Below are positions 60,379 to 63,048 of a DNA stretch of 64,000 bases, piece by piece (the stretch's first letter is position 1; each line of letters opens with the position of its first letter). The notes beneath the pieces were generated by a model. The model saw only the letters and a program-made list of their open reading frames with translations, made no database searches and was not told where the DNA came from. The DNA comes from Temnopleurus reevesii (Eukaryota; Echinodermata; Echinoidea; Temnopleuroida; Temnopleuridae), in NCBI GenBank assembly GCA_036244855.1, contig BQKZ01000064.1, positions 18,271-82,270 of the forward strand, written 5' to 3'. A program made the position numbers and the translations under genes.

Positions 60379-62814
60379 TCGTATGCATTCTTTAAACATC
60401 TTTGCTTTGCATGCTGCATTAGAAGGGAAGGGAAAAATATAGTAAACATGTGTCAAATTCAGATAATGAGCGCTCTCATATGTCATATGTCTACTAAAGC
60501 TATAAGAAAGGAGCTGCAGACAAAATAAGCTGTAGAATAGAGATGGATGCTGCATTATAAGCAGGGGTGATTTTCATCTTCATTCTAAAATCAAACAAAC
60601 TGACATTGAACAGCATGCTTACCTGAAATCTAGAAGTCCATACAGAGCCCTTCGGATGCTGGGTGGGGGGTTCCTACGAAATTGCAAATGTCCCCTCCCT
60701 AGAAAAGAGGTAAAATGAACAGAGACTTGATTCAGTAACTAAATAAGATCTACATGGCGATTTATTTAATCACGGCACCCAGCCCAAGATATAGTTCAAA
60801 CCAGATATCACCATGTTCAACTTGTACTCTTGAAAATTGAAAAAAAAACTATGAGAAATCAAGAGCCAGTCAAAAAAAATGGTTGGCCATAGTAAAAGCA
60901 CTTTAAGGAATATCTTGTTCATATGATTTTGATTTACATGAAGTAATTCAATAACATACAACTAAAATGTCTAAATGATGCAACTTAGAATGTTCATGAA
61001 TTGGAATGATGTGCTGATATATGTACACAAATTCTATTCTTTAAAAATTCAAAGTAATACTATTCATTAGCATTTGATTTTTATGTTACAGTACAAAGAT
61101 CACACAATTTAACACTATTTGAAAATTCAAAGAAATACAATCCATCAGCATTTGATATCTAACAAATATTTGATTGCATTTTTATGTTACAGATCACACA
61201 ATTTCACTCTTTATCTATACTTACTTCACAAATAAATCAAAATATGATTAAGAAATAAAAGAATTTGTAGATGAAATTTGATTGCTTCTTACCATCTCTG
61301 AACTGAATTGTTTGATCTACAAAGCTTCTAAGGATGACAAACAGTAGATTATGCTCCTCAACAAGCATTCGAGACTGTCAAAAAAAGGAAGAAAATTAAT
61401 TAGAGATATAATCTCTTTAGGTTTCACGCACAAGACAAATATTAATATTTTCATAAAGTAAAGATGAGGACTTCATTAAAATAATGCTTTCTGCTCTAAA
61501 ATGGTATAATAATCACGCATCATAAGAACAATAATGCAACGCGCCTTGAGCATTTTTTAAAGTGAATTTGGTGCCATATAAATTGTATTTTACTATAGAT
61601 GCAATTTATATAGTGCACGTATCCACTCTGCTGAGTGCTCAAGGCCCTTTGCATTCTTATTAACCTGGCTTTAGTCCGGCGTACAACTGCAGACGTGGCA
61701 TTTCAAGGAATAAATATTCCTACCAGGTATCCATTCACCTCACCTGGATTGAGTGCATCACAATGTGGACACATTTCTTGCTGAAGGAAATTGATTTTAT
61801 TTTTTTTTTAATATATTTATTTGCCACACATGGGGTGAAACACCCTCCTCAGCCATAAGGCTGTTCTTCTAAGGGGTCCATGGGTGAGACTCGAACCGCA
61901 CCACTCTGGTTGAAAGGCAAGAGCCAGGTCCACTAACACTACAGCGCCTCCTATTTTATTATTATTATTATGAACATTCAGGAGGATGAAACACAGATAA
62001 ACACAGAATTTAAGAAGAACAAAAAAAAAAGAAATTTTGCACTTACCACTGTTGGTACTGTGAAGATTTGTACAGAGAGAGATGAGATTGATAAGGAGTG
62101 ATCATGGTCATCGATGGTAGAATAGTCTACAAGGATTGTCCGATAATGCTGGATTCATACGACAGATAAACAAAACATTATAATTTTAATAAAGGATTGC
62201 ACTTACAATCTGCCCAAACAAAATTCCACAATAGCCAAAACTAAAGCAAGAACCACATAATCATTATTATACTTCAGGGTGTTGTTGCCATTGATTACAA
62301 GTTGCTAAAGAGATAAATGCGTAAATTAAAATCACTGTTTTATGCATGTGTCGTTAGAAGAAAATATGTTTTTAAAGGGTAAGTCATATATATTTAATTT
62401 GCGATCAATTGCAACTTTCTAGGAACATCCCCTGAGACATTCCAATGCCAAAAAGACCTTAAACACATTGGCAAACAAACAAAAAATAAGTAAGCATCTC
62501 AGATATGCCTTTGGGATATTAAAGGCAAAAACATAACATTATACAAAATTATTATCATTACTAACATAAGTCAAATAGAATTTCTTTGTTTTGTCTGAAA
62601 AATTATTTCTTATTTTCCCAATTTTCTTAATTGTCTACAAATAAATCACCTGTTTTGGTTCTGAGAAACAAAATAAAACTTTAGAAATATGATTAGATGC
62701 AATTTTGTTGTGAATGTTGTCTCACCTTAGTAAAAAGTATTGCAAACTGTTTCTTGTGCTCTGAGTCCATCAGTAGAGTACTCATGAAAAGTTGATGCCA
62801 ATGGGCTCGAGCAA
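14088..62814 (-). CDS. UBR2: UBR1/UBR2-type N-recognin E3 ubiquitin ligase, whole visible gene (40 exons, 5' end missing)
   Basis: This large ligase recognises destabilising N-terminal residues and ubiquitinates the substrate with a RAD6-type E2 in the N-degron pathway. Forty exons join in one continuous frame (2 + 1505 codons including stop). The domain order is: helical scaffold (exons 1-20), a charged coiled helix [18 protein letters not shown] (exon 21), RING-H2 ligands CILC (exon 22), CGHIMHSTC (exon 24) and CPLC (exon 25), an acidic insert (exon 26), more scaffold, and the Cys/His-rich C-terminal cap [16 protein letters not shown] with GACTAH and GAGSG (exon 38). Some segments resemble vertebrate UBR1 ([10 protein letters not shown]) and others UBR2 ([11 protein letters not shown]), which fits a pre-duplication orthologue. 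The UBR box and ClpS-like region are absent because the gene continues past 64000. Exons 37-40 occur twice; the copy contiguous with exon 36 is 21665-24213. The span includes misassembled blocks. Confidence 0.93.
14319..14354 (-). promoter_or_regulatory. Histone-type 3' stem-loop look-alike in the last UBR intron
   Basis: On the minus strand GGTCCTTTTCAGGACC (14339-14354) is a perfect 6-bp stem with a TTTC loop, followed 11 bases later by CAAGAAAAA (14321-14327). Animal histone mRNAs end with just such a stem-loop plus, in sea urchins, CAAGAAAGA. No histone coding sequence adjoins it. Its flank recurs inverted at 14686-14708, so it may belong to a fold-back element. Copy B: 21916-21931. Confidence 0.4.
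14478..14679. mobile_element. Second member of the CATAGCTGCCAAC MITE
   Basis: catagctgccgac at the left and gttggcagctacg at the right match the ends of 6681-6855 with one change each. It sits inside a larger inverted repeat (tcttggaaatgtgagtggtc at 14323, complement at 14687). Copy B: 22055-22256. Confidence 0.7.
15257..15358 (-). CDS. UBR2: UBR exon 39, copy A
   Basis: Equivalent to 22835-22936 with one visible amino-acid difference (YLDEYGE here, YLDDYGE there) and one synonymous change in the MSGK codons. Confidence 0.88.
15961..16140 (-). CDS. UBR2: UBR exon 38, copy A
   Basis: Sequence and splice sites are the same as 23537-23716, including the [16 protein letters not shown] zinc cap. 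Confidence 0.88.
16560..16637 (-). CDS. UBR2: UBR exon 37, copy A
   Basis: Same splice sites, phase and protein ([20 protein letters not shown]) as 24136-24213. It lies in the left member of the 7.56-kb repeated block and most likely represents the second allele. Confidence 0.88.
16935..17047 (-). pseudogene. Tandem copy 1 of UBR exon 36, allele in block A
   Basis: Open frame with [20 protein letters not shown] and [10 protein letters not shown], good donor gtgggagg, no acceptor. This allele lacks the 14-base deletion present at 24511-24612. Confidence 0.78.
17785..18813. mobile_element. 1-kb non-autonomous element (copy B)
   Basis: Allelic counterpart of 10224-11237. It keeps 17 bases (gttatcgcagtaacaag region near 18737) that copy A lacks, and has an extra acatgta at 18239. 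Confidence 0.8.
19270..19686. mobile_element. Fold-back element, AAAGGGGAAATCCAGATGAT ends (copy B)
   Basis: Allelic counterpart of 11690-12106. Confidence 0.78.
20428..21800 (-). repeat. Tandem array built from the UBR terminal exon tail (copy B)
   Basis: This is the second-allele version of 12850-14223, with the same units and only scattered substitutions and small indels (for example one tata fewer near 20750). Confidence 0.85.
21665..21800 (-). CDS. UBR2: UBR terminal coding exon 40 (copy B)
   Basis: It encodes [20 protein letters not shown], then [20 protein letters not shown] and WQNM before TAA. It matches [23 protein letters not shown]...(I/F)xWQxL, the extreme C-terminus of UBR1/2. 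The acceptor is ccctcaag; its first base completes the AGG split with exon 39. Tandem copies of its last codons follow at 20428-21650. Confidence 0.95.
22835..22936 (-). CDS. UBR2: UBR exon 39 of window (copy B)
   Basis: It encodes [20 protein letters not shown] and [13 protein letters not shown], matching IRECxVxLxxGKxxGCxYxxPYLDxYGExDPGL. The copy-A allele at 15257-15358 has GAG instead of GAT, giving YLDEYGE. Acceptor is tttacag, donor gtgagtta. Confidence 0.96.
23537..23716 (-). CDS. UBR2: UBR exon 38 of window (copy B; Zn-rich C-terminal cap)
   Basis: It reads [20 protein letters not shown], then [20 protein letters not shown] and [18 protein letters not shown]. This is the zinc-binding UBR autoinhibitory domain shared by UBR1, UBR2 and UBR3; C-x2-C, CCQ and GACxxHxxxCGxGxGIFL are hallmarks. 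Acceptor is gcttag, donor gtaaagac. Confidence 0.96.
24136..24213 (-). CDS. UBR2: UBR exon 37 of window (copy B)
   Basis: It encodes [20 protein letters not shown] and DRSLFA, matching (R)YPRxxNxLIxLPxDYSxLxNxAS of UBR1/2. Acceptor is tccctag, donor gtaagtaa. The copy-A equivalent is 16560-16637. Confidence 0.95.
24511..24612 (-). pseudogene. Tandem copy 1 of UBR exon 36 (donor kept)
   Basis: A third version of the 3' part of exon 36, with a good donor (gtgggagg) and [19 protein letters not shown]. In this assembly copy a 14-base deletion breaks the 5' part; the allele at 16935-17047 lacks that deletion and stays open. No acceptor comparable to exon 36 is present. Confidence 0.8.
24711..24835 (-). 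pseudogene. Tandem copy 2 of UBR exon 36 (donor destroyed)
   Basis: The 3' two thirds of exon 36 are repeated in an open frame ([40 protein letters not shown]). The donor GT has become AT (gtgagataggt). CT microsatellite separates the copies. The other assembly copy keeps only its edge at 17148-17215. Confidence 0.82.
24907..25072 (-). CDS. UBR2: UBR exon 36 of window
   Basis: It encodes [20 protein letters not shown] and [20 protein letters not shown], ending EPDLVR, matching the FExLCxYLxLPxNLxxL...LxxRWCxxP segment. The phase from exon 35 selects the acceptor at gatgcag rather than the upstream tatag, which would create a stop. The donor is gtaggtat. Two partial copies follow downstream. 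Confidence 0.93.
25855..26025. mobile_element. MITE with GGTGTTTCACCAAG ends (member 1)
   Basis: gggtggtgtttcaccaag and the terminal cttggtgaaacacctccc form 18-bp inverted ends. Internal motifs ttcgactggta and ttaccagtc mirror each other. Related members are at 34611-34781 and 49956-50127. Confidence 0.85.
26026..26205. mobile_element. Second fold-back element directly adjoining
   Basis: Arms of about 60 bases (tgttttataaattttcgttg and its approximate complement near 26160-26200; actggtgacc against ggtcatcggt) make a long imperfect hairpin. Its left end touches the preceding MITE. Confidence 0.55.
26581..26714 (-). CDS. UBR2: UBR exon 35 of window
   Basis: It contains [12 protein letters not shown] and [20 protein letters not shown], almost identical to the (M)PFLKCSALFFHYLNGVPxP motif of UBR1/2. 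Acceptor is ctttccag, donor gtgagtta. Confidence 0.96.
27202..27298 (-). CDS. UBR2: UBR exon 34 of window
   Basis: The exon reads [20 protein letters not shown] and [12 protein letters not shown], an acidic spacer followed by a helix like ALYKTLHQYTG. Acceptor is tttttttag, donor gtatgtag. Confidence 0.9.
27783..27939 (-). CDS. UBR2: UBR exon 33 of window
   Basis: It encodes [20 protein letters not shown], then [20 protein letters not shown], matching the LxxFHLVTMAHxxQILLT helix. Phase 0 start, one base left. Acceptor is atttttag, donor gtgagtga. Confidence 0.92.
28258..28775. mobile_element. Fold-back element with TTAAAGCC-AAGTA ends
   Basis: ttaaagcctaagtacagttt at the left matches the complement of aaaactatacttgggcttta at the right with two mismatches. 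518 bp, AT-rich, no coding. It lies in the intron between UBR exons 33 and 32. Confidence 0.78.
29090..29745. repeat. Intronic ~165-bp tandem repeat with CCAAT motifs
   Basis: Four units, the first degenerate. Landmark tgtagattac falls at 29206, 29371, 29538 and 29703. Each unit contains aaccaatcagag or a variant and caccaatcaaaag, i.e. CCAAT-box cores in fixed spacing. Between UBR exons 33 and 32. Confidence 0.85.
29938..30190. mobile_element. Fold-back MITE with AATGGGTGACTT ends (member 1)
   Basis: aatgggtgactttaagtacg at the left and cgtacttgaagtcacccatt at the right are inverted, followed by ggtgttg-rich arms. 253 bp. A second, slightly shorter member is at 49472-49686. Confidence 0.88.
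30500..30573 (-). CDS. UBR2: UBR exon 32 of window
   Basis: It reads [20 protein letters not shown] then FTIL, matching the LPCILDIDMFHLLVG strand of UBR1/2. Acceptor is ttcccag, donor gtaaaatt. Confidence 0.93.
31399..31495 (-). CDS. UBR2: UBR exon 31 of window
   Basis: It encodes [20 protein letters not shown] and [11 protein letters not shown], corresponding to the DCLRSLxRFAxA helix. It starts in phase 0 and leaves one base. Acceptor is tttttcag, donor gtatgtct. Confidence 0.92.
31860..32640. repeat. Native locus of the 127-bp repeat (about two units)
   Basis: Units start at 32401 and 32528 (tcctattctaatcctaacgt). The first carries catcttctcc, the second catcctctcc. The second ends naturally in cacatgttccagaagatt. 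Contains UBR exon 30 at 32239-32294. The whole segment 31860-32400 recurs at 41990-42530. Confidence 0.9.
32239..32294 (-). CDS. UBR2: UBR exon 30 of window
   Basis: A short exon, [18 protein letters not shown], matching (E)xxLxDExKPLFGxLxxRQ. It ends in phase 0. The same exon is present out of order at 42369-42424 in the misplaced block. Confidence 0.94.
32985..33212. mobile_element. Probable partial fold-back element
   Basis: The right end tcttgatgaaacacccccc resembles the GGTGTTTCACC MITE ends; inner ccgacagttcccatagcaac and aactgtcagcgatc are near mirrored. The left end is not clear. Confidence 0.45.
33220..33307 (-). CDS. UBR2: UBR exon 29 of window
   Basis: It encodes [20 protein letters not shown] and TCAYTVQVT, matching VGLKVxPxExDPRVPxxxWxxCA(Y/F)TIQ of UBR1/2. 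It starts in phase 0. Acceptor is aactgtag, donor gttagtac. Confidence 0.95.
33452..33532 (-). pseudogene. Near-identical partial duplicate of UBR exon 29
   Basis: Eighty-one bases repeat exon 29 almost perfectly, including the acceptor, but the copy stops seven bases before the donor (ttgtactgtataggcacatg starts right after unrelated intron sequence). With no donor it should not splice. The high identity suggests a recent event. Confidence 0.88.
33950..34010 (-). CDS. UBR2: UBR exon 28 of window
   Basis: It reads [20 protein letters not shown], matching (P)YSxSIKEMLxxFxxxxYxVGL of UBR1/2. It ends in phase 0. Acceptor is ttccgtag, donor gtaagtaa. Confidence 0.92.
34225..34324 (-). CDS. UBR2: UBR exon 27 of window
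   Basis: It encodes [20 protein letters not shown] and [13 protein letters not shown]. The position fits the variable spacer between the RING and the YSxSIKEM motif. Two bases lead in and two remain. Acceptor is atattccag, donor gtaggctt. Confidence 0.88.
34611..34781. mobile_element. MITE with GGTGTTTCACCAA ends (member 2)
   Basis: It starts gggaggtgtttaacaaaaa, with an A-rich expansion, and ends aattggtgaaacaccgacc. Internal ttcgactggtacc is mirrored by gataccggtcgaacg. In the intron between UBR exons 27 and 26. Confidence 0.82.
34795..34886. other. Long near-perfect palindrome
   Basis: aacacgattcaacatgact and agtcatgttgaatcgtgt pair perfectly around ttaattcacggttaactgcc. It directly follows the MITE at 34611 and could be an independent fold-back insertion. 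Confidence 0.75.
35096..35487 (-). CDS. UBR2: UBR exon 26 of window (acidic low-complexity insert)
   Basis: This is the longest exon (130 codons). It starts [20 protein letters not shown], equivalent to the QPNLTQWI(R/Q)TI helix after the RING, then becomes a Gly/Glu/Met-rich acidic tract ([24 protein letters not shown] at the end). Vertebrate UBR1/2 have a shorter spacer here. The acceptor attgcag and donor gtaagtat fit the phases on both sides, so the acidic tract is coding. Confidence 0.92.
35975..36163 (-). CDS. UBR2: UBR exon 25 of window (last RING ligands)
   Basis: The exon reads [20 protein letters not shown], then [20 protein letters not shown]. [14 protein letters not shown] closes the RING finger and is nearly invariant in UBR1/2. 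It ends GANIDG. Acceptor is tttctacag, donor gtaagaat. Confidence 0.96.
36268..36570. repeat. (ATC)n microsatellite tract
   Basis: About 300 bases of imperfect TCA/CAT triplets in the intron upstream of UBR exon 25. The open His- or Met-rich frames here are simple-sequence artefacts. Confidence 0.93.
36854..36947 (-). CDS. UBR2: UBR exon 24 of window (central RING ligands)
   Basis: It encodes [20 protein letters not shown] and [12 protein letters not shown]-x-H-x2-H-x2-C supplies the second and third ligand sets of the RING-H2 finger, as in CGHxMHxxCWQ of UBR1/2. Acceptor is ccatacag, donor gtgagttg. Confidence 0.96.
37427..37473 (-). CDS. UBR2: UBR exon 23 of window
   Basis: A 47-base exon encoding [16 protein letters not shown], matching QRSTVLSKNR of UBR1/2 inside the RING insertion. 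Acceptor is tcttccag, donor gtaagaca. Confidence 0.93.
37749..37904 (-). CDS. UBR2: UBR exon 22 of window (first RING ligands)
   Basis: It contains [20 protein letters not shown], then [20 protein letters not shown] and AAFIQR. CILCQEE supplies the first Cys pair of the RING-H2 finger, and the GPRxxPSVxE and KAMVLAAF(V/I)Q(R/K)S motifs are diagnostic of UBR1/2. Acceptor is tctcacag, donor gtaagaac. Confidence 0.96.
37936..38041. repeat. (ATC)n microsatellite tract
   Basis: Triplet repeat starting about 30 bases upstream of the acceptor of UBR exon 22. Confidence 0.93.
38333..38616 (-). CDS. UBR2: UBR exon 21 of window (charged helical linker)
   Basis: Ninety-four codons. It reads [20 protein letters not shown], then a highly charged helix [20 protein letters not shown] and [20 protein letters not shown], matching the KAERKRKAExARLRxxKIMAQMSxMQxxFI helix that precedes the RING in UBR1/2. 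It ends after two bases of a codon. Acceptor is ctctgtag, donor gtaagaag. Confidence 0.95.
38700..38846 (-). pseudogene. Partial tandem duplicate of UBR exon 21
   Basis: This repeats the acceptor side and about 45 codons of exon 21 ([20 protein letters not shown]) one intron-length upstream. Inside it a 24-base segment (ggggcgtcctttggggctgg) is itself doubled, the frame then shifts relative to exon 21, and the 3' half with its donor is missing. It is very unlikely to be spliced productively. Confidence 0.83.
39025..39213. mobile_element. Fold-back MITE with ATGTTGCTACAAA ends
   Basis: taggaaatgttgctacaaa at the left and tttgtagcaacatccccta at the right are inverted with two mismatches; inner atgcaatcaattgcaag and ttgcagttgatttgcg echo this. 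A related half is at 62400-62435. Confidence 0.78.
39288..39376 (-). CDS. UBR2: UBR exon 20 of window
   Basis: It encodes [20 protein letters not shown] and [10 protein letters not shown], matching SxxMLLEKLxxxPxLExxKDMIxWIL. It ends in phase 0. Acceptor is cttcttcag, donor gttagttg. Confidence 0.93.
40145..40171. repeat. (TTGAT)n pentanucleotide repeat
   Basis: Five units of ttgat follow cgctt; the preceding ccatcaagtgaccaagtaat may be the end of a retroposon copy. Confidence 0.75.
40459..40549 (-). CDS. UBR2: UBR exon 19 of window
   Basis: The exon reads [20 protein letters not shown] and MTFIIKGAQ, equivalent to the (H)LIGMALQEEKQ helix. It starts in phase 0 and leaves one base. Acceptor is ctttccag, donor gtaagtac. 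Confidence 0.93.
40590..40628. repeat. (ATT)n microsatellite
   Basis: About 13 ATT-type units in the intron upstream of UBR exon 19. Confidence 0.9.
41086..41240 (-). CDS. UBR2: UBR exon 18 of window
   Basis: It encodes [20 protein letters not shown] and [20 protein letters not shown], ending DNIIHR, corresponding to PPxFCPxFxxxxxLLxxDxxxxIxxxxx of UBR1/2. Ends in phase 0. A 28-base tandem duplication (gcagtgggatatataagatg) at 41018-41075 sits just past the donor. Confidence 0.93.
41596..41644 (-). CDS. UBR2: UBR exon 17 of window
   Basis: A short basic exon, [16 protein letters not shown], equivalent to the SKAEExQRKxxRQxxxD segment after FYHYS. It starts in phase 0. The intron between this and exon 16 contains the misplaced block 41990-48018. 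Confidence 0.92.
42369..42424 (-). pseudogene. Out-of-order copy of UBR exon 30
   Basis: Identical to 32239-32294 with both splice sites ([18 protein letters not shown]). Here it would fall between exons 17 and 16, which is wrong for the family. Its phase (2 bases, then phase 0) does not fit the phase-0 end of exon 16, so it cannot be part of the mRNA. Confidence 0.88.
42519..48018. repeat. 127-bp tandem array, 43 full units plus 27 bases
   Basis: tcctattctaatcctaacgt starts at 42531 and then exactly every 127 bases up to 47992. From the second unit on I see no substitution or indel, even in the 12-A run and tatata that end each unit. The first unit differs (catcttctcc), as at the native locus. 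The array stops mid-unit at the N. Such uniformity points to an assembly loop or a very recent expansion. Confidence 0.95.
48153..48258 (-). CDS. UBR2: UBR exon 16 of window
   Basis: The exon reads [20 protein letters not shown] and [15 protein letters not shown], the (G)MYELKxEC...FxxYFYH(Y/F)S motif of UBR1/2. It ends in phase 0. Acceptor is attttcag, donor gtaatcca. Confidence 0.95.
48490..48513. repeat. Poly-C run
   Basis: About 24 consecutive C in the intron upstream of UBR exon 16. Shorter C or G runs occur at 4235, 6091, 41850 and 60295. Confidence 0.9.
49131..49183 (-). CDS. UBR2: UBR exon 15 of window
   Basis: It encodes [18 protein letters not shown], matching [20 protein letters not shown]. 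It starts in phase 0 and leaves two bases. Acceptor is cctttcag, donor gtaagtct. Confidence 0.94.
49219..49258. repeat. (AT)n microsatellite
   Basis: Alternating TA of about 30 bases; absent from the other version of this intron at 50625, which is why the two versions stop aligning here. Confidence 0.9.
49472..49686. mobile_element. Fold-back MITE with AATGGGTGACTT ends (member 2)
   Basis: Ends aatgggtgacttcaagtac and catacttgaagtcaccca; internal gaacgctggtgttggtgt and caacaccaacaccgaacacc. It shares most of its body with 29938-30190 and lies in the intron between UBR exons 15 and 14. Confidence 0.88.
49956..50127. mobile_element. MITE with GGTGTTTCACCAA ends (member 3)
   Basis: gggaggtatttcaccaag and ttggtgaaacaccgccc are the inverted ends; inner gatcgactggta and taccagtcgatc mirror each other. 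Confidence 0.85.
50194..50523. mobile_element. 5' half of the 1-kb element, interrupted by an assembly join
   Basis: It begins actagatgaatcctcgaccg and has a perfect tgacctttgacct at 50432. It is cut by the N at 50524; the missing 3' end resumes at 52063. Confidence 0.8.
50536..50588 (-). CDS. UBR2: Second copy of UBR exon 15, in haplotype-like block
   Basis: Identical over its 53 bases to the exon at 49131-49183, with the same acceptor and donor. It begins right after the N at 50524, and the downstream intron diverges within about 40 bases, as expected for alleles with indel polymorphism. Confidence 0.8.
50866..50935. repeat. (ATC)n microsatellite tract
   Basis: About 60 bases of TCA triplets in the alternative block; the matching intron at 49870-49950 has a much shorter run. 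Confidence 0.9.
51281..51405 (-). CDS. UBR2: Second copy of UBR exon 14, in haplotype-like block
   Basis: This is 125 bases, like exon 14, with the same splice sites and an open frame ([20 protein letters not shown]), differing mainly at synonymous positions. It sits in the block 50525-52061 bounded by single Ns and probably represents the other allele, not an extra exon. Including it in the mRNA would repeat part of the scaffold. Confidence 0.8.
52039..52061 (-). pseudogene. Partial copy of UBR exon 13 at block end
   Basis: The donor and the last 22 bases of exon 13 are present (+ strand agaaaaggataataagaagg), then an N at 52062 cuts the exon. This marks the end of the alternative contig; it is an assembly fragment. 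Confidence 0.8.
52063..52257. mobile_element. 3' half of the 1-kb element with an expanded ACGG tract
   Basis: It contains gcggtaacaaggtcccgacg, about 110 bases of (ACGC/ACGG)n, then cccgaaaacataatgcctcc and the terminal ggtggcggaggcata. In other copies the ACGG tract is only 12-16 bases. Confidence 0.8.
52460..52584 (-). CDS. UBR2: UBR exon 14 of window
   Basis: The exon contains [20 protein letters not shown] and [14 protein letters not shown], clear matches to ER(F/Y)xPGVGxV and KPMAHSELVKSLPED of UBR1/2. Two bases lead in; it ends in phase 0. Acceptor is ttttag, donor gtaagctt. A second intact version lies in the block at 51281-51405, and decayed pieces lie at 52985-53180. Confidence 0.95.
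52985..53180 (-). repeat. Decayed tandem pieces of UBR exon 14
   Basis: Two fragments upstream of exon 14 resemble it: about 53025-53075 (accaacccctttcccttatc) and 53087-53172 (ttcactgtgggccaatgaac through ccctttcacata). Both have indels and neither has intact splice sites. Matching pieces occur at 51440-51640 in the alternative block, so the duplication predates the split of the two versions. Confidence 0.65.
53558..53621 (-). CDS. UBR2: UBR exon 13 of window
   Basis: It encodes [20 protein letters not shown] then F, the strand leading into the GER(Y/F) motif. It starts in phase 0 and leaves one base. Acceptor is cattgcag, donor gtaagttt. A partial second copy ends the alternative block at 52039-52061. 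Confidence 0.92.
54135..54242 (-). CDS. UBR2: UBR exon 12 of window
   Basis: Thirty-six codons, phase 0. It reads [20 protein letters not shown] and [12 protein letters not shown], equivalent to the GxSLMDPNxFLxxxLxR(F/Y)EL segment of UBR1/2. Acceptor is atggatag, donor gtaaaatt. Confidence 0.94.
54360..54595 (-). mobile_element. tRNA-derived SINE, reverse copy
   Basis: In reverse it holds the same parts as 54815-55110: the gagattcgaagcgtgaccc box-B-like segment near 54500, atgaatttttggatgaagga and caggtacccattctcctcac. Divergence from the plus-strand copy is considerable. Confidence 0.7.
54815..55110 (+). mobile_element. tRNA-derived SINE, best-preserved copy
   Basis: A pol III B box (ggttcgagtcccacc at 54869) lies 3' of gtggtcataactctcgtctt, where an A box would be. 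Then follow the body (ttccttcagcaagaaattca, gtacctagtaggaatattta) and the tail gcgctatataaaagc with (ATT)n. Likely transcribed by pol III when active. It lies in the intron between UBR exons 12 and 11. Confidence 0.78.
55272..55337 (-). CDS. UBR2: UBR exon 11 of window
   Basis: Twenty-two codons, phase 0. [20 protein letters not shown] matches the YYxxVKCRxEMxDKDxxMLQ motif and resembles vertebrate UBR1 in DKDIIMLQ. Acceptor is cccccag, donor gtcagaat. Confidence 0.96.
55889..55999 (-). CDS. UBR2: UBR exon 10 of window
   Basis: Thirty-seven codons in phase 0. The signature [17 protein letters not shown] matches the most conserved scaffold motif of UBR1/2 ([17 protein letters not shown]). Acceptor is atttcag, donor gtaactta. 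Confidence 0.96.
56217..56278 (-). CDS. UBR2: UBR exon 9 of window
   Basis: It encodes [20 protein letters not shown], the AGLHVxLS equivalent, with a lineage-specific tail. Ends in phase 0. Acceptor is atttcag, donor gtaagttt. Confidence 0.88.
56998..57084 (-). CDS. UBR2: UBR exon 8 of window
   Basis: The exon reads [20 protein letters not shown] then YALVRFVAG, matching the region before the conserved VSIHLPxSRLLAGLH strand of UBR1/2. Two bases lead in and one is left over. Acceptor is tttcctag, donor gtaagttt. Confidence 0.9.
57686..57770 (-). CDS. UBR2: UBR exon 7 of window
   Basis: It encodes [20 protein letters not shown] and DQQKETVE, aligned with the EKVLIEAYKKCLAVL helix of UBR1/2. 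It starts in phase 0 and leaves one base. Acceptor is ctttag, donor gtaagttt. Confidence 0.9.
57832..58270. repeat. (ATC)n microsatellite tract
   Basis: About 430 bases of imperfect TCA triplets, ending just before the truncated exon 6 copy. Confidence 0.93.
58294..58380 (-). pseudogene. Truncated duplicate of UBR exon 6
   Basis: This repeats the donor and the 3' two thirds of exon 6 ([17 protein letters not shown]...EWCAAD) in an open frame with a few substitutions. It then runs directly into a (TCA)n microsatellite where the first 14 codons and the acceptor should be. It cannot be spliced in as it stands. Confidence 0.85.
58379..58676. repeat. (ATC)n microsatellite tract
   Basis: About 300 bases of TCA triplets between the truncated exon 6 copy and intact exon 6. 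It replaces the missing 5' part of the copy. Confidence 0.93.
58716..58844 (-). CDS. UBR2: UBR exon 6 of window
   Basis: Forty-three codons, phase 0 at both ends. It contains [20 protein letters not shown], an almost exact match to the GMDSxxRQVGxHIExEPEWE block of UBR1/2, and ends LLLEWCAAD. Acceptor is ttcacag, donor gtaagtatgg. A truncated copy lies at 58294-58380. Confidence 0.95.
59274..59600 (-). repeat. Decayed tandem copies of UBR exon 5 (3' part plus donor)
   Basis: Three stretches starting near 59274, 59388 and 59515 repeat the exon 5 donor and up to 70 bases of its 3' coding part, each preceded by the same intron sequence (ttgaggtttaaagtgctttt at 59224, 59459 and 59669). The spacing is roughly 120-245 bases. 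The copies have indels, the second is very short, and none has the exon's acceptor, so I treat them as non-functional duplicates. Confidence 0.8.
59721..59820 (-). CDS. UBR2: UBR exon 5 of window
   Basis: It encodes [20 protein letters not shown] and [13 protein letters not shown], matching the L-ISKPTIWTERLR...F segment of UBR1/2. The TSSD-like end joins [10 protein letters not shown] of the next exon. Three decayed tandem copies of its 3' part lie just downstream in the intron (59274-59600). Confidence 0.92.
60287..60376. repeat. Poly-C / poly-A tract
   Basis: About 16 C followed by two A runs (19 and over 40) separated by tgttttt; possibly the A-rich end of a retroposed copy. Confidence 0.88.
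60623..60698 (-). CDS. UBR2: UBR exon 4 of window
   Basis: The exon reads [20 protein letters not shown] then LLDF. It is weakly conserved by eye but is held in place by matching splice phases with both neighbours. Acceptor is ttctag, donor gtaagcatg. Confidence 0.85.
61293..61374 (-). CDS. UBR2: UBR exon 3 of window
   Basis: It encodes [20 protein letters not shown], equivalent to the ARMLIEEHNLI helix of vertebrate UBR1/2. It starts in phase 0 and ends after one base of a codon. Acceptor is tttgacag, donor gtaagaag. Confidence 0.92.
61595..61960 (-). mobile_element. tRNA-derived SINE, reverse copy with an insertion
   Basis: It has the same body as 54815-55110 in reverse (ggaataaatattcctaccag, cacctggattgagtgca), then 61800-61870 of unrelated sequence, then gggtgagactcgaaccgcac, the reverse B box. 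Ends near cagcgcctcc. Confidence 0.72.
62047..62148 (-). CDS. UBR2: UBR exon 2 of window
   Basis: The exon has 34 codons and phase 0 at both ends. It contains [20 protein letters not shown] and QIFTVPTV, closely matching the conserved UBR1/2 stretch DYxxDDHDxSxSIxxLSVQxFTVPT. Acceptor is atccag, donor gtaagtgc. Confidence 0.92.
62726..62814 (-). CDS. UBR2: UBR exon 1 of window
   Basis: This is the most 5' exon I can find. It encodes [19 protein letters not shown], matching the ARAGWHKLF segment of UBR1/2 just after the N-degron-binding domains. The acceptor is ctctgtag, the donor gtgagac, and the first two bases finish a codon from an exon beyond 64000. Confidence 0.9.
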
Positions 62815-63048
62815 CTACAGAGAAAAAGTAAAATCATGTGCGATTGTTAAAGATACCATTGTAACATACAAGCTGCACATATACCTTGGACTTTGGACAA
62901 ATCTAATGTCACTCATAACCCCAAAATATGACATATTTGAATGACGATCCATGATTAAGATAATGACTTTTGTAATATATATACCTCCAATAATATTCAA
63001 TGCTCGTATATATTTTTTAAGTTGAACAAATATTCCCATAATTCATGA